Shown here: one piece after another, positions 36,701-49,800 of the stretch
Position numbering within the stretch: the stretch's first letter is position 1
Layout of the letters: each line of letters opens with the position of its first letter
Source: Megalonaias nervosa
Taxonomy: Eukaryota > Mollusca > Bivalvia > Unionida > Unionidae
NCBI GenBank assembly: GCA_016617855.1
Contig: JAECUM010001754.1
Coordinates: 57,428-121,427, forward strand
DNA length: 64,000 bases
Reading direction: 5' to 3'
The notes under the pieces: generated by a model
The model's input: the letters and a program-made list of their open reading frames with translations, nothing else
Told to the model about the DNA's origin: nothing
Databases searched by the model: none
Program-made: the position numbers and the translations under genes

Positions 36701-39700
36701 GCGGTCTCTCAGAACAGGTTTTACTGTACTAACTTCATATTTCTTAAAACATCAAAAGTAGTGTTTTCCTTTTGCCAGCTCTAATTCTTTTAACCTAATT
36801 TGAAATTCCCTTTCTTCCTTTTCTCTTTGCATTTGCATTTGCATTTGTCTTACTTCCCTCTTTCTTTTCATTTGGATCATTTTTATCTGAAACTAAACCT
36901 GTCTTATCTCTAATTCCAACTTTTTTAGCTGGACTTCCATTTTCAAAATATCCAACCACTCCTGGGTAGAATTAAAAAACATTATCTACTTTTGATGATG
37001 TTGTAAAAAGCTTGCTGATTTCACTAAAAATTTCTAAAATGTGAAATAATGCTTGGGATATAAAAATTTCTGAAACTAGGGGAATTTAAATGTCAAAAAC
37101 AAAGTTTTTTGAAATAATTTAGCAAAATTCGTATGCCAAGGATGAGCGCCCAATTTTCTGTTACAAGTCTATGCTCTTAAAATAAGTAACAGAAAAGAGT
37201 GAAGACAACAAGCTTTGTAAAATTTAACAAATAATTTATTTCCCTAGAATACAAAGTGAAAAATGAGAAAAAAGGACTTACAGTTTTATGAAACAAATCC
37301 AAAAATAATCCAAGAATTAAAAAATAGAAGTCTAGTAATAAAAAGCCCTGAATGAAAATGAGTTCAAGTCCCAATGAAATCCAAAATTGAAGGCGATGTC
37401 GTCTGTTGTGGTCAACAAAGTGCTGCTGTGTCAACAGTCTCTTGTTGAATCACAGAAAATATTATTCCAGTTTTGAATTCAGTATAAATTCCAATAAATG
37501 TCTTAATCCAAGAATTTTGTCAGAGCACTTTTGTATTTCCAGGGAAATAAATCACTTGAATTCAAGAATTTGAAGAAAATAAAATTCAACCCAAACTGGT
37601 CACAACATAATACAACTTAACATGTCAAGTGTTTTAAGCCTCAGTGAAAAACCTTTATCAAAACTTCAGTTATGCGACTAATTAAGATGCAAAACAGATA
37701 CCCAGATGAGGGTCAGAAGTTCATTCTTCTGGAAAAAAATTAAAGTTTTGTTACCAATTATAATATATGATACTTGTCACGTAGTCCAGGTATGACCTTG
37801 ACTCAACTTAATGATTCTTACACTGAGAAAGAAAAAAAATAAAATAAAATAATGTTGTTTACCAAAACTGTCACTGATTTTGGAACAAGGTTAAGAACTA
37901 GATACAATGTTTCTATTATTAGTTGTTTATAAAAATAAAAAAAAAAATCAATTCTGGACAATGTCAAATCCAGTAAACAATGTTACATTACAATGACATG
38001 TAATGGAATTAAAAAAATTTAAAACTAACAAACAAATAATTAAATTAGATATACATAACAATGATCATTATACAATGACAGCATCAATATAACAGGATCA
38101 TTACATAATGACAGCATCGATATGACATGATCATCATATATATTGATAGCATCAATATGATTGTTACTTAACTGCATGATGGCACTGTGAATGCTGGAAG
38201 AGAGTGAACATAAAATATTGTGGTTGCATGTTCTGACTCAGTAAATAAAGAAAATGAAAAATATATATAATTTTAATGAAATTTTAATGATATCAATAGC
38301 AGTCATGTGAAAGAAATGACAAAATGTATGAAAAGTATGAGACATTATAAAATCCTGAGCAATTTATGACATGACATAAATCAGCAGTAAAGGCTTTCTG
38401 TTGTGAAAAGCCAATGTGATTTCAGTTTTTTGAGTAATCTCACCTTTGTGTATGTGATAAGATGCACCTTTGATTGTTAATTGCAAATTTGATGAATTTT
38501 TGAAAACCCAGCTATTTATTTTATGGACAATTAGTGACAGGGTACTTTTTCATGTACTTTTCTATACAGTGACCATTACGCGGGAATGCTTGGAGACAAA
38601 ATTGTTAAGCATATAGGAATTACCTAAAGTAGGAAACATTAAGTTAAAATTCACTTGAAAAACAAAAATAAAGGGGGCAGGTGTAGCACAAGTGATGGTT
38701 GCAATAACTACATTGATGTGTGAAATTTAAGTAAAGAGATGCACCATCTAAGAGATAGCCAAAGAAAGATGGAACAAGAGAAAAATCATTTGTTGCTTAG
38801 AAAAGTGTGCAGGACTGGCTATGGCTTGGCAAAACAGTCAACCAGCAGGGAAGAAAGCAAAATCAAAGTAGTTATTCAAGATTTACCACTGATACATGGA
38901 TGATCCAAACACAATATTCCCTGTTTCTGTATACCAATTGAGGGCATTGAAAGCAGTGTTTAATGTTTCAAGAGTTTTGTATTATTTTACTTTCAGTATA
39001 AAGCTTAGTTATAAGTTCTCTTGTTTCTGAAACCTTTAATGATTATAAACTAATATGCATGTGTATTCATCGTGTAATGACCCTACCCTTAAAAATGAAC
39101 AAGTACATGATAAGAGCGCACAGTTGATTTGCCATGAACTTAACAAAACTTGTAACATTCATTAATATATTTAAGCTCCATACATCAAGTGGCTATTGAT
39201 GACAACAATGTAGGAATGGTATTGAAAATATAGACATTTTTATTTGAAAATATAGGAATTTTTATTTGAAAATATTGGAATAATAGAAACAAAAAACAAG
39301 AACAGAGCTAGGGATAAATGCAACCTCTTTCAGTACTCACAAGCTATAGTCTTTTCTGTTTTATTATAATTGTAAACATTTCAAAATTAACATTCAAAAG
39401 ACCTCTTCACAAAATGTTACAAATGGAAAAACGTCTATCATATTAAGAAATTTAAACTAACTTGACTATCATATTAAGAAATTTAAACTTATTTGACTAT
39501 GAATTAGTTGGAACATACCATGATCACAGTCAATGCATACAGTTATGCAAACAGTTTTATTAGAAAACAGACTGACAAATACAAATATCAACACACATAT
39601 TATCCTCAGTAATACATTATTTTTAAGAAAACTCTCAGATCAGTTTTAAGTTAATTATTTAACCATATAATTGTAGTCTTTCTACACTCAAAAGCAAATA

Positions 39701-40409
39701 ATTCAAAGTCATATGCCATATTTTTATTGACTATCTGTTACTACATTATATAGTCATTACTACAAAAGACAGTGAACATCATTTTTAAAATGACCTTTAT
39801 AGTTGGATAAAGACATTACATTTTCAGTCTGTTTGAAGTAGTGCAAACGCATGATGGTCTTGGGATCTTAAAAGTAAATGATCATTTACTTCTAAGACCC
39901 CAAGACCATCCTGTGTTAGACATTAATATTACATAACTCGTCCTACCTTTGTGGCTGGCTTGCACTTGGGGTACGGAGGAAGCCAGTTGATTTTGGGAAC
40001 AAAGGCTCAAAGTCAGAGTCATTAACTGAAAGAAGAAAAATGTTTCTCAACAATAACCTGGGTCAAACTTTGTGAATGGCTTATGGCACTCATGGCAGTG
40101 AAAAAGGCAGTCAATTTTGGCTTCAGGCAGTGAATGGCTTGCACTTAGGGCAGTGAAAAAGGCAGTCAATTTTGGCTTCAGGCAGTGAATGGCTTGCACA
40201 TAGTGCAGTGAAAAAGGCAGTCAGTTTTGGCTTTAGGCAGTGAAAGGTAAGGGTCACTGACTGAATGAAGAAAAATGGTTTCTGGGTAAACATTTCAGAT
40301 AACTACATAAGAGGGTAATTAAACATGTGGCAAGTATGTAATGTGCCATTTACTTTACTATTGTGTTATAAATTCACATATATTTTGTGTACAGTACTCA
40401 TTGTCTTGC

Positions 40410-40448
<39 letters not shown>

Positions 40449-40728
40449 TGTTTAGGATTTTTAACGTAGTTTTATTAATTGTTCTATGATATTGCTATAA
40501 CGTCTGCAGTGTAGCAGTTTATAGTGATGTCAATCACTGGAGAATCATGCTGCAGACATGTAGCATTATGTCCCACCCAATTACATTACCCTGACACCAG
40601 GCTTACCATTCCTAACACTAACCTCTTAATGCTGAGCGCCTAGCAAGGCAGCTGTTAATACCATTTTTATAAGTCTTTGGTATGACTTAGCCAGGTTCGA
40701 ACTTGCGACCTCCCTCATCCAAGGTGGT

Positions 40729-40779
<51 letters not shown>

Positions 40780-40796
40780 AATAATATATATATATA

Positions 40797-40839
<43 letters not shown>

Positions 40840-43800
40840 TTACTTAATGAAATGGAATCCACAACCGTACTTGCCTTATAACAGGAACCATGTTATACTG
40901 AACAAACTTATAGTGAAGAAGTGTTATGCATTTTATAAATGACAGACCGACAGATTAATGACTATGACAGACCGACAGATTAATGACTATGTCATAAGTA
41001 ACATTTAATTATAAGAGACATGTCCACTGAGATATATCTACAATCATTTATGTGGAGAGATTTCTTTGTAGTTAAATTGTGCCAAAATATTTCTGATTTT
41101 GCAACTCAGCAGTCATTAATTCCATTTATGTAAGGTTTAGTTTTCATGATATGTAACCAGGCTGCAAAAATCTTAATACCTGTACTAAAGCATGCAGAAA
41201 GAATGACAGTTTTAAAGTGCTTAGATATTTGTAGAACCATCTGTAGGAATTTTAACCGTTGAACTCCATATGTATATATACTTCTTAAAATCTTCAAGTC
41301 CAATACAAAGAAATCTGTACACGTTTTTCCACTGACCATTGCCTGTAGAAATTGTTGCTATTTATATCTCGCAAACTTTGGAAGATACTAATGCTGAACA
41401 GATGGTTACAGTAAACTTGCTGTTATAGGTTAGTGCACCCCTTGTTGCATCTTTAACAAATCCAGGGGACATTCTCCCACCTCAAACTGCATGTGTCCCC
41501 CTAATTTAAACATATCCCAATATCTCGATCATTATAGGGGGACAGAGGTACATAAAATGCCTCCACCCCCACCCCTGACAGTTCAACAAAAGTACAACAC
41601 TGTACTCCATATTGCAGTGAACTGGAAATGGACAAGTGGTTATCTCAAATCTAAGCAATTTCACTGATCTATATTTTCACTGATTGCTTTATTGCACTGA
41701 ATCCAACAAGGATACGTTGCAATGTCAATACATAATATCTTTAGCACACATGTAAATTCACCTAATTTGAAACCGGGCCCCAAGTAGCCAAGTGGTCTAA
41801 AGCGCTCACCATTCCAGATCACTGCTGTCTCACCTCTGACCACATGGGTTCAAGTCTCAGGCTTGGCTAACATGGGTACATGAGAAAGCTTGCCAGTAAC
41901 TTCTTGTGGGTAGGCGGTTCTTCCCAGGGTTTTCCAGGGTTCTTGATCCACCAGTTATACTGGCCGCCATATATAGCCATCTTGTGCTGAAAAATGGCGT
42001 TAAACCCTATAACAACAACAACAACAACCTAACTTGAAAACATTGAGAGACCAAACACTCAAGACTGCAAACTTTTTTCACAGTCATACTGATATCAAAA
42101 TTCTGACGTGTGATTGGCTGAGGTCAGATCAATAACCAATGAGATGTAAGAATTTGAGTCATGTCTCAGTGAGACAAAGACAAATTGACTGAAAGAAGAG
42201 AAATGATTTCCACAGAATAACAGAAGTTTCACATCATAAATCTGGAACAAATGTTATGGATGACTTACACTTGGGGTAAGGAAGAAGTCCATCAGTTTTG
42301 GGGTCATAAGGTCAGATGTCATGATGACTTTGACTGAAAGAAGAAATGTGGGTTTCTGCACAAAAATCTGAGTTATCAATAAAGAGAAATATTGAACATG
42401 GGGAAGGCATATAATGTGTTGTTCACTACTTTTCATGGGGAAGGCATATAATGTGTTTGTCACTACTTTTCATGGGGAAGGCATATAATGTGTTGTTCAC
42501 TACTTTTCATGGGGAAGGCGTATAATGTGTTGTTCACTACTTTTCATGGGGAAGGCATATAATGTGTTGTTCACTACATTTCATGGGGAAGGCATATAAT
42601 GTGTTTGTTCACTACTTTTCATGGGGAAGGCATATAATGTGTTTGTCACTACTTTTCATGGGGAAGGTATATAATGTGTTGTTCACTACTTTTCATGGGG
42701 AAGGCATATAATGTGTTTGTCACTACTTTTCATGGGGAAGGCATATAATTTGCTGTTCACGGTACTCATCATGGGGAAGGCTTATAATTTGCTGTTCACA
42801 GTACTCATCATGGGGAAGGCATATAGTGTGCTGTTCACAGTATTCTTGTTTCTTGTAGGAGACTTCTGCTGAGACCTGCATTTCTGATGGCATATACATG
42901 TCAGGTCACCATGAAGTGTTGTCCATGGTTACCTTCAGATTTGACTTCCAAGAAAATATGTAAGTTGACCAGTGGTCCTGTTTATTGTTTTGTAATCTAC
43001 CAGTTGTCAAGCCCACCTTGACATAAGCTTGCTTTGGCAGATCATGGCCAGCTTCATGTTTTATAGTTTTCTTGTTTTTTACCTGTGAAAGTTGAGATTG
43101 CAATTTATGGCAATTTGGCATCTATCCAGTTTGTTTTCTGCATAATAAATGAAGTTCTACTGGTGTCCTACAAGTAGCCTTCAGTAACCAGTTCTTGGCA
43201 TGGTTCTTAAATGCACATTTTTCAAATTGTATCATACTTATGCATTTTGTTAGGCTTTAGTGCCATTAAAAAAATGTCTGAACAGCAATAATGAACATCA
43301 CCTTGTAAACACCTTTTTTATTCAGATATGTTATCTGATCATAATATCCTAATACATTAGTAGTACATCTGCTACCTCATATGTTCATAAGTCTAGCCCC
43401 CCCTGCTTATTATAGCAATAAAAGTGCTAAAATTCATCTGCCCACCTAAGAGGAAGTCAAGCATGAGTGTAACCCCCCCCCTCAATGAACAGAGGAAATG
43501 GTGTAAAATCTCACCCATCCTTCAGTCACTACTTCCACTTGTGTTAAAGACCTCACAAAACCAAATTCCACTTGTACCTTTTCACCATGCATGGCAGACC
43601 TAAGGTCTACAGTTCTTTCTTTCATCTCATTATTGACCTGATATATAAATTCTGTCAAATAATTGTCTAGTGTTACATGCTGTAAGGTTGTTTATATAAT
43701 TATTTTGGACATTTGTGTTTGTCTTTAGCATCCTCTTCACAGTAAGTTCACATGATGCTTGATAGGTTTCACCTGTAATACCCTTGGTTTGCTCTCTATA

Positions 43801-46800
43801 ATTACAGGTGTCAACACCATTGGCAGAAATAGTGCATAGGTTAAAATACTCTAGGCTGGCAGAAGATAACCATTTTACCTATCTCAGTTGTATAGGGTGC
43901 AGTTCAGATTGTAATTGCAGCATGCACATGATGGTCAGAAATTATGTGAACAATTGTCAAGGTCAAACAAATTAATCGGGCAAATGGGAGAGTGAGGAAA
44001 CACAGCAGTGAAGATGCAGACTCTATTTGTATCCCAGCAGATGTCACCACAGTTAACATCTTCCTATTAACAGAGACCTTCAAGGCACTTGCCCTGAAGA
44101 AAATCAAGCAGGTCACTGGCTTCACATAACAGCTGCTGTTCCATCTTGTCTGCACAACAGGAACAGGTCTTATCATACCTCTTGGGTCAGTATCATCTTT
44201 TTTTGGTGTCCTGTCTAGACCAGTGGTGGGCATACCAACATATTCTGATACTTGTTACAGTGATCTGTTTCAGGATAGCCACTACCATATTTGGGCATTA
44301 GATATTTATTGGCTACAGGTAACACCAGCTTCACAATGTCTGTGTTCTTTTGACTGGTTGCAGTTATTTGTTTTCTTGGTATACCTTGTCCTGGCTTCTT
44401 GAAAGAGATAGTTCCCAACATCTGGAATTGCCAGTCCCAGCACCAGCTCTGACTCAGACTTCCAGCATTTCTGGTACTGACATGAAAGAACAAATGACCT
44501 CTGTTCAGTACTGGCCTCTGGAAATCACTGTGGATTGATACCAGACATCTCTGGCAAAGTCCCCAGCTCAGAGTCTCCTCACAAAAAGGGCAAAATGTAA
44601 ACTTACTGGTGTTTTACTTGAGACTGTTTTTGATACAAAAGTCCAATTGCATGCTTCAGTCAGTCATAGATCTAAGCTCTCTGAGCCTTTTCATTCAGGC
44701 ACCCTGATTCATAATTGAGATACAGACGGTTTCTCTATGCCATTCAATAGGAAGATTTCACAATCTATTCAGATCTTCATGATGTTTACCTCTTCCATAT
44801 TCTAGTCACAGTCTTCCACAAAATTCCTGAGGTTAAATTCAGGATATGGTACACCAGTTCAGGGCACTCTCTTTTGGTCTGAACATCAGTCCTGGGTCTT
44901 GACAAGGATTATGGACAGAGTTGTGTCATGCTTCATATCACTCACTTTCATCTACTGGATGACATTTTGCAAAAGCAGCAGCTGAGTTATGTTCTAGATC
45001 AGGATATGAAATATCTCATTCTGCTTCTGTTTTGCCTAGGATTTCTTGTCAAAAAGGACAAATCTGATATCATCCCAATCCAGCATTTTACCCAGTTGGG
45101 TATAGAATTCAAAAATGCATGTGAACAGGGTCTGTCTTTCTCAAGAATTTGCCCAGAAAATCATTCAACAGTGTCTACTATTCCCTCCTGAAAGAATCAC
45201 ATCTCAACCCAGAAATTTGGTCTCAATGTGGCAGCAGATTTTGTCTTCCAGGACCAACCATTTGAGATGACTGCAAATGATTCTCTTGTCTCACCGAAGC
45301 TGTGCCCACTGATCAATCAATCCCTATTCCAGATACATATAGTACTATATTAGCGATTGGGGTAACCTAACCTGACTTACGTGGGTATTATTTTGCAGAT
45401 TCAGCCTTCAGGAATTTGGGAATTATGATCTGCATGAATGAAAGTGCAGCAGGCTTTGTTGTCAACCTGCTACCCTTGTTTTGGGAAGTCAGTGGGGTGT
45501 GGTCACTTCAGGATTTCTCATTGCACTTCAGTCATCAGGAGTTCTCATTGCACTTCAGTCATCAGGATTTCTCATTGCACTTCAGTCATCAGGAATTCTC
45601 ATTGCACATCATTCATCTGGAGATGAAGGCCTTAGTGAATTCATTTAAACTTTTACAGGAAGCACTATCAGGAATAGACATCCTTGCCCATTGCAATAAC
45701 TCCATTGTGAAAAATTACATCAGAATGCAAGGGAGAACCAAATCCCAAGACCTCTGCCTTCTGGTTTGGGATTTTCAAAGGTGGTGTCATTATTAATAAC
45801 TCTGCCTCCAGTCCTCTACATTCCTGGCAGACTCAGTGTCATTGGGGATTTGTTGTCCTGGCAGACTCAGTGTCATCGGGGATTTGTTGTCCTGTCAGAT
45901 TCAGCCAATTCAAACTAACTGGTCAATACACCCCCCAGTATTTGATGCACCTGCTGTTAACCACTTTTGGATCTATTTGCAACAATATGTCTTGACGGTC
46001 AGCACCTTTCTATAAACTTGAACAGTCAGGATCCCATCAACCTCTGTCATCCATAAAATCTCACAGAAAATAAGGAATTAGAGTGCTGTCTGGTCCTGAT
46101 GGCTTCCTTCAAGTGGAAGAAGTCATGGCTAGATGAAAATGCCACTAAATTTAGCAGTGGAAATTCCCATAAAAAGCATGGTCTCTCTTTGTTTACCGAA
46201 GCAACTGGAAATGCAGGTGTTTGATCTGAATGATGAATTGTTGAACCTGCCTGCTTGGCTTATATCAAGCAAGCTCTCTGGAGAAAACATTTTTCAGAGC
46301 AAGTGAATAGTATCACTTAGACAAGAAGGCCTACCTCATTGAAAGCATATGAAGGGAGGGGAGAGTTTCCTATCAGTAGTTCAAGTGGAAACATGTCACT
46401 CCATTACTGATTTGAAACCTCAGTATCACAATCGCTAATTTTCTCTTTGGGTATTTTGGAGAGGAGAAGTTGACATCAATTCCTGAAAAAAGTTACCATT
46501 CCACAATCTCAGACACATTTTGTTGTCATGAAAGGGAAGATATTGGTGCAAAACAAAGACTGCTTCAACCTTATTGTGAACTTTGATTTGTCTTGACTGA
46601 AGGTTTTAGCCCTTTGTCTCTAGGTTCTGACATGGTTGAATAAATTACCTTTTGAACAGATGTCTGGAACCTCCTTGACTCACTTCTAGTATAAAACCTG
46701 CCTCCTAGTCATACAATAGACTGAGATCATTGAGATATGTTGAAGGTTGGTCTGAACTATCTGCAGTTCCATTGATTTCAGTTATGACAGCACCTGCATT

Positions 46801-49800
46801 AATTGCTAAGAACAAGCTCTCATTTGTTGTGAAACCTCTATTTTGTTGGACTTTTAGCCTCAAGAGCATCTACAAGACCCCATAATGGCTTTGAAGTGGA
46901 AAGAGGGATATCTCATTTATTTCTCCCTTTGAATGAATGAAAGAATGATAAGCTCTATTGATTGTAACTGTTCCCTAACTGACATCCAAGCTGTGAGATA
47001 GAGGGTAGAGATGACTTTGGCAAGCTTTTACCTCAGAGACCTTTCATCTCAAAGGACTCAGTTTGATTTGGTGGGACCTTATGCAGCAACACAACATGCT
47101 GTATTCCCAGGTCTTTTCAGAAACTTCACATTGACAGTTACTTGATGTCTGCTGGATTTGTATGCATGTTTATGTTGGGGTAATTTTCCTCACAAACTGT
47201 GTCCTGGCGTATCTATTTGCAAACTCTACCCCATTTGTCTCATGAGATTTGAAGCTGCTTATTGTACATTAGGTGACATTAGAATGAGCCTTTTGGGTCA
47301 GGGGAGGTAACTCCCTCCACCTTTTTGCTGGTATTCTCTCAGTTTAAAATTATTTCTCTTAATTAAACACCTTATCAGGCATATTGCAAATTCGCTGTTA
47401 GAGAGTTTTGTTGAGTACCAATGTTTGTAAATTTTGTGGTTGTTACAGGTAATTAGATTAAAACCCAACAAACAGTTATCATCTGTGAGGCAACAGGATC
47501 TCATCCTCAGTTCATGAATTTAAGTACAAACAAAATTTGTTTACAATGACAAACAAATTGATAAACACAAAAATAAATAAATTCACTGAAATTCTAGAAT
47601 TAATTATTTATTAACAAAGACACATAATAAATATTATAAGCTCAGTTATGCCTTAATAATTGTTAATTTAATTAATACTGGTTCTAACTTTGTTTAAGGA
47701 TAGCACTGGTAATAAATGATACAGCTCCTCTTGATGGATTGTTAAGTATATGCTTTACAATAGTTAAGCTTGCTAACTTGTTCAGCTTACCAAACTCAAA
47801 ATCAGAAGGGTGCAAGTTTGAGTCATGCCGTCAAATCAGCCAAGATGGCTGCTTTGGTGTGACCATATGCAAGGCTTTGGTGTGACCATATGTAAGGCTG
47901 TGATGTGTCCATATGCAAGGCTGTGATGTGTCCATATGCAGGGCTGTGATGTATCCATACGCAAGGCTTTGGTGTATCAATATGCAAGGCTGTAATGTGT
48001 CATATGCAAGCCTGTGATGTGTCCATATGCAAGGCTGTGGTGTGTCCATATGCAAGGCTGTGATGTGTCATATGCAAGGCTGTGATGTGTCCATATGCAA
48101 GGTTGTGGTGTGTCCATATGCAAGGCTGTGATGTGTCATATGCAAGGCTTTGGTGTATCAATATGCAAGGCTGTAATGTGTCATATGCAAGCCTGTGATG
48201 TGTCCATATGCAAGGCTGTGGTGTGTCCATATGCAAGGCTGTGATGTGTCATATGCAAGGCTGTGGTGTGTCCATATGCAAGGCTGTGGTGTGTCCATAT
48301 GCAAGGCTGTGATGTGTCATATGCAAGGCTGTGATGTGTCCATATGCAAGGCTGTGATGTGTCCATATGCAGGGCTGTGATGTATCCATACGCAAGGCTT
48401 TGGTGTATCAATATGCAAGGCTGTAATGTGTCATATGCAAGCCTGTGATGTGTCCATATGCAAGGCTGTGGTGTGTCCATATGCAAGGCTGTGATGTGTC
48501 ATATGCAAGGCTGTGATGTGTCCATATGCAAGGTTGTGGTGTGTCCATATGCAAGCCTGTGATGTGTCCATATGCAAGGTTGTGGTGTGTCCATATGCAA
48601 GCCTGTGATGTGTCCATATGCAAGGTTTTGGTGTGTCCATATGCAAGCCTGTGATGTGTCCATATGCAAGCCTGTGATGTGTCCATATGCAAGGCTGTGG
48701 TGTGTCCATATGCAAGGCTGTGATGTGCCATATGCAAGGCTGTGATGTGTCCATATGCAAGGTTGTGGTGTGTCCATATGCAAGCCTGTGATGTGTCCAT
48801 ATGCAAGGCTGTGATGTGTCATATGCAAGGCTGTGATGTGTCCACAGGCAAGGCTGTGATGTGTCCATATGCAAGGTTGTGGTGTGTCCATATGCAAGCC
48901 TGTGATGTGTCCATATGCAAGCCTGTGATGTGTCCATATGCAAGGCTGTGGTGTGTCCATATGCAAGGCTGTGATGTGTCATATGCAAGGCTGTGATGTG
49001 TCCATATGCAAGGTTGTGGTGTGTCCATATGCAAGCCTGTGATGTGTCCATATGCAAGGCTGTGATGTGTCATATGCAAGGCTGTGATGTGTCCACAGGC
49101 AAGGCTGTGATGTGTCATATGCAAGGCTGTGATGTGTCCACAGGCAAGGCACTTCATTCTACTAGCTTATTCTCAGTATGATCTCCATTTGTTGCTGTAT
49201 ATCAAAAGCAAAGAAACTATTACACACATCCTCCTTTACCTTTTGCTAATTTTGTGTAGCTGAATGAGAAACACCAGTGACATAGTGCCCATGGCTTCAC
49301 TGTAGTTTTCAAGTTTTTTCATAAACAATGTGGATAACAATTTTAATTTTCTGTATCAAGCAAGAGTTATTTTTTCATTTATATTCTATGTAAAATTCTG
49401 AGCAGGTCATAACTTTTTTTCTTGTCAGACAAAATCTGAAGCTTGACTCATGCAGCTATATAAGGGAGAGTTAATGTTACATAGGAAGTGCAAAATTATT
49501 TTTCACAAATTTCAGGATTCATGTTGAAAGAAGTGGGAAGGCTGTAAAGAACCTCATAATCTCCAACCGATATGGTAGCGGTAAATCAGAAGTACCAAAG
49601 AACACTGAAACAGAGGATGTGATTACCACCCTACCACTACAGAATAACAACGGATTCTACAGTGCTTATGTAAGACTAAACTAATCCTGTTGTATACAGT
49701 ACTGATTTTTCTTAGAAATATCAAAATAGTGATGAAAGACTTAGTTAACTGTATCATTTACACTACTTACCAGATGAGTCATTTACACTATTTGCCTGTT

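Noticed and set aside
42385..42840. Regular short repeats that could suggest a CRISPR array (also 33806-34333 and 47860-49147)
   Set aside because: Units are head-to-tail without unique spacers and the genome is eukaryotic.
48431..49057. 208-codon minus-strand frame with repeated CIWTHH and LAYGH motifs (and similar frames around it)
   Set aside because: It is created by the 23-bp array; three frames rotate through the same peptide, with no start context, no splice support and no non-repeat part.
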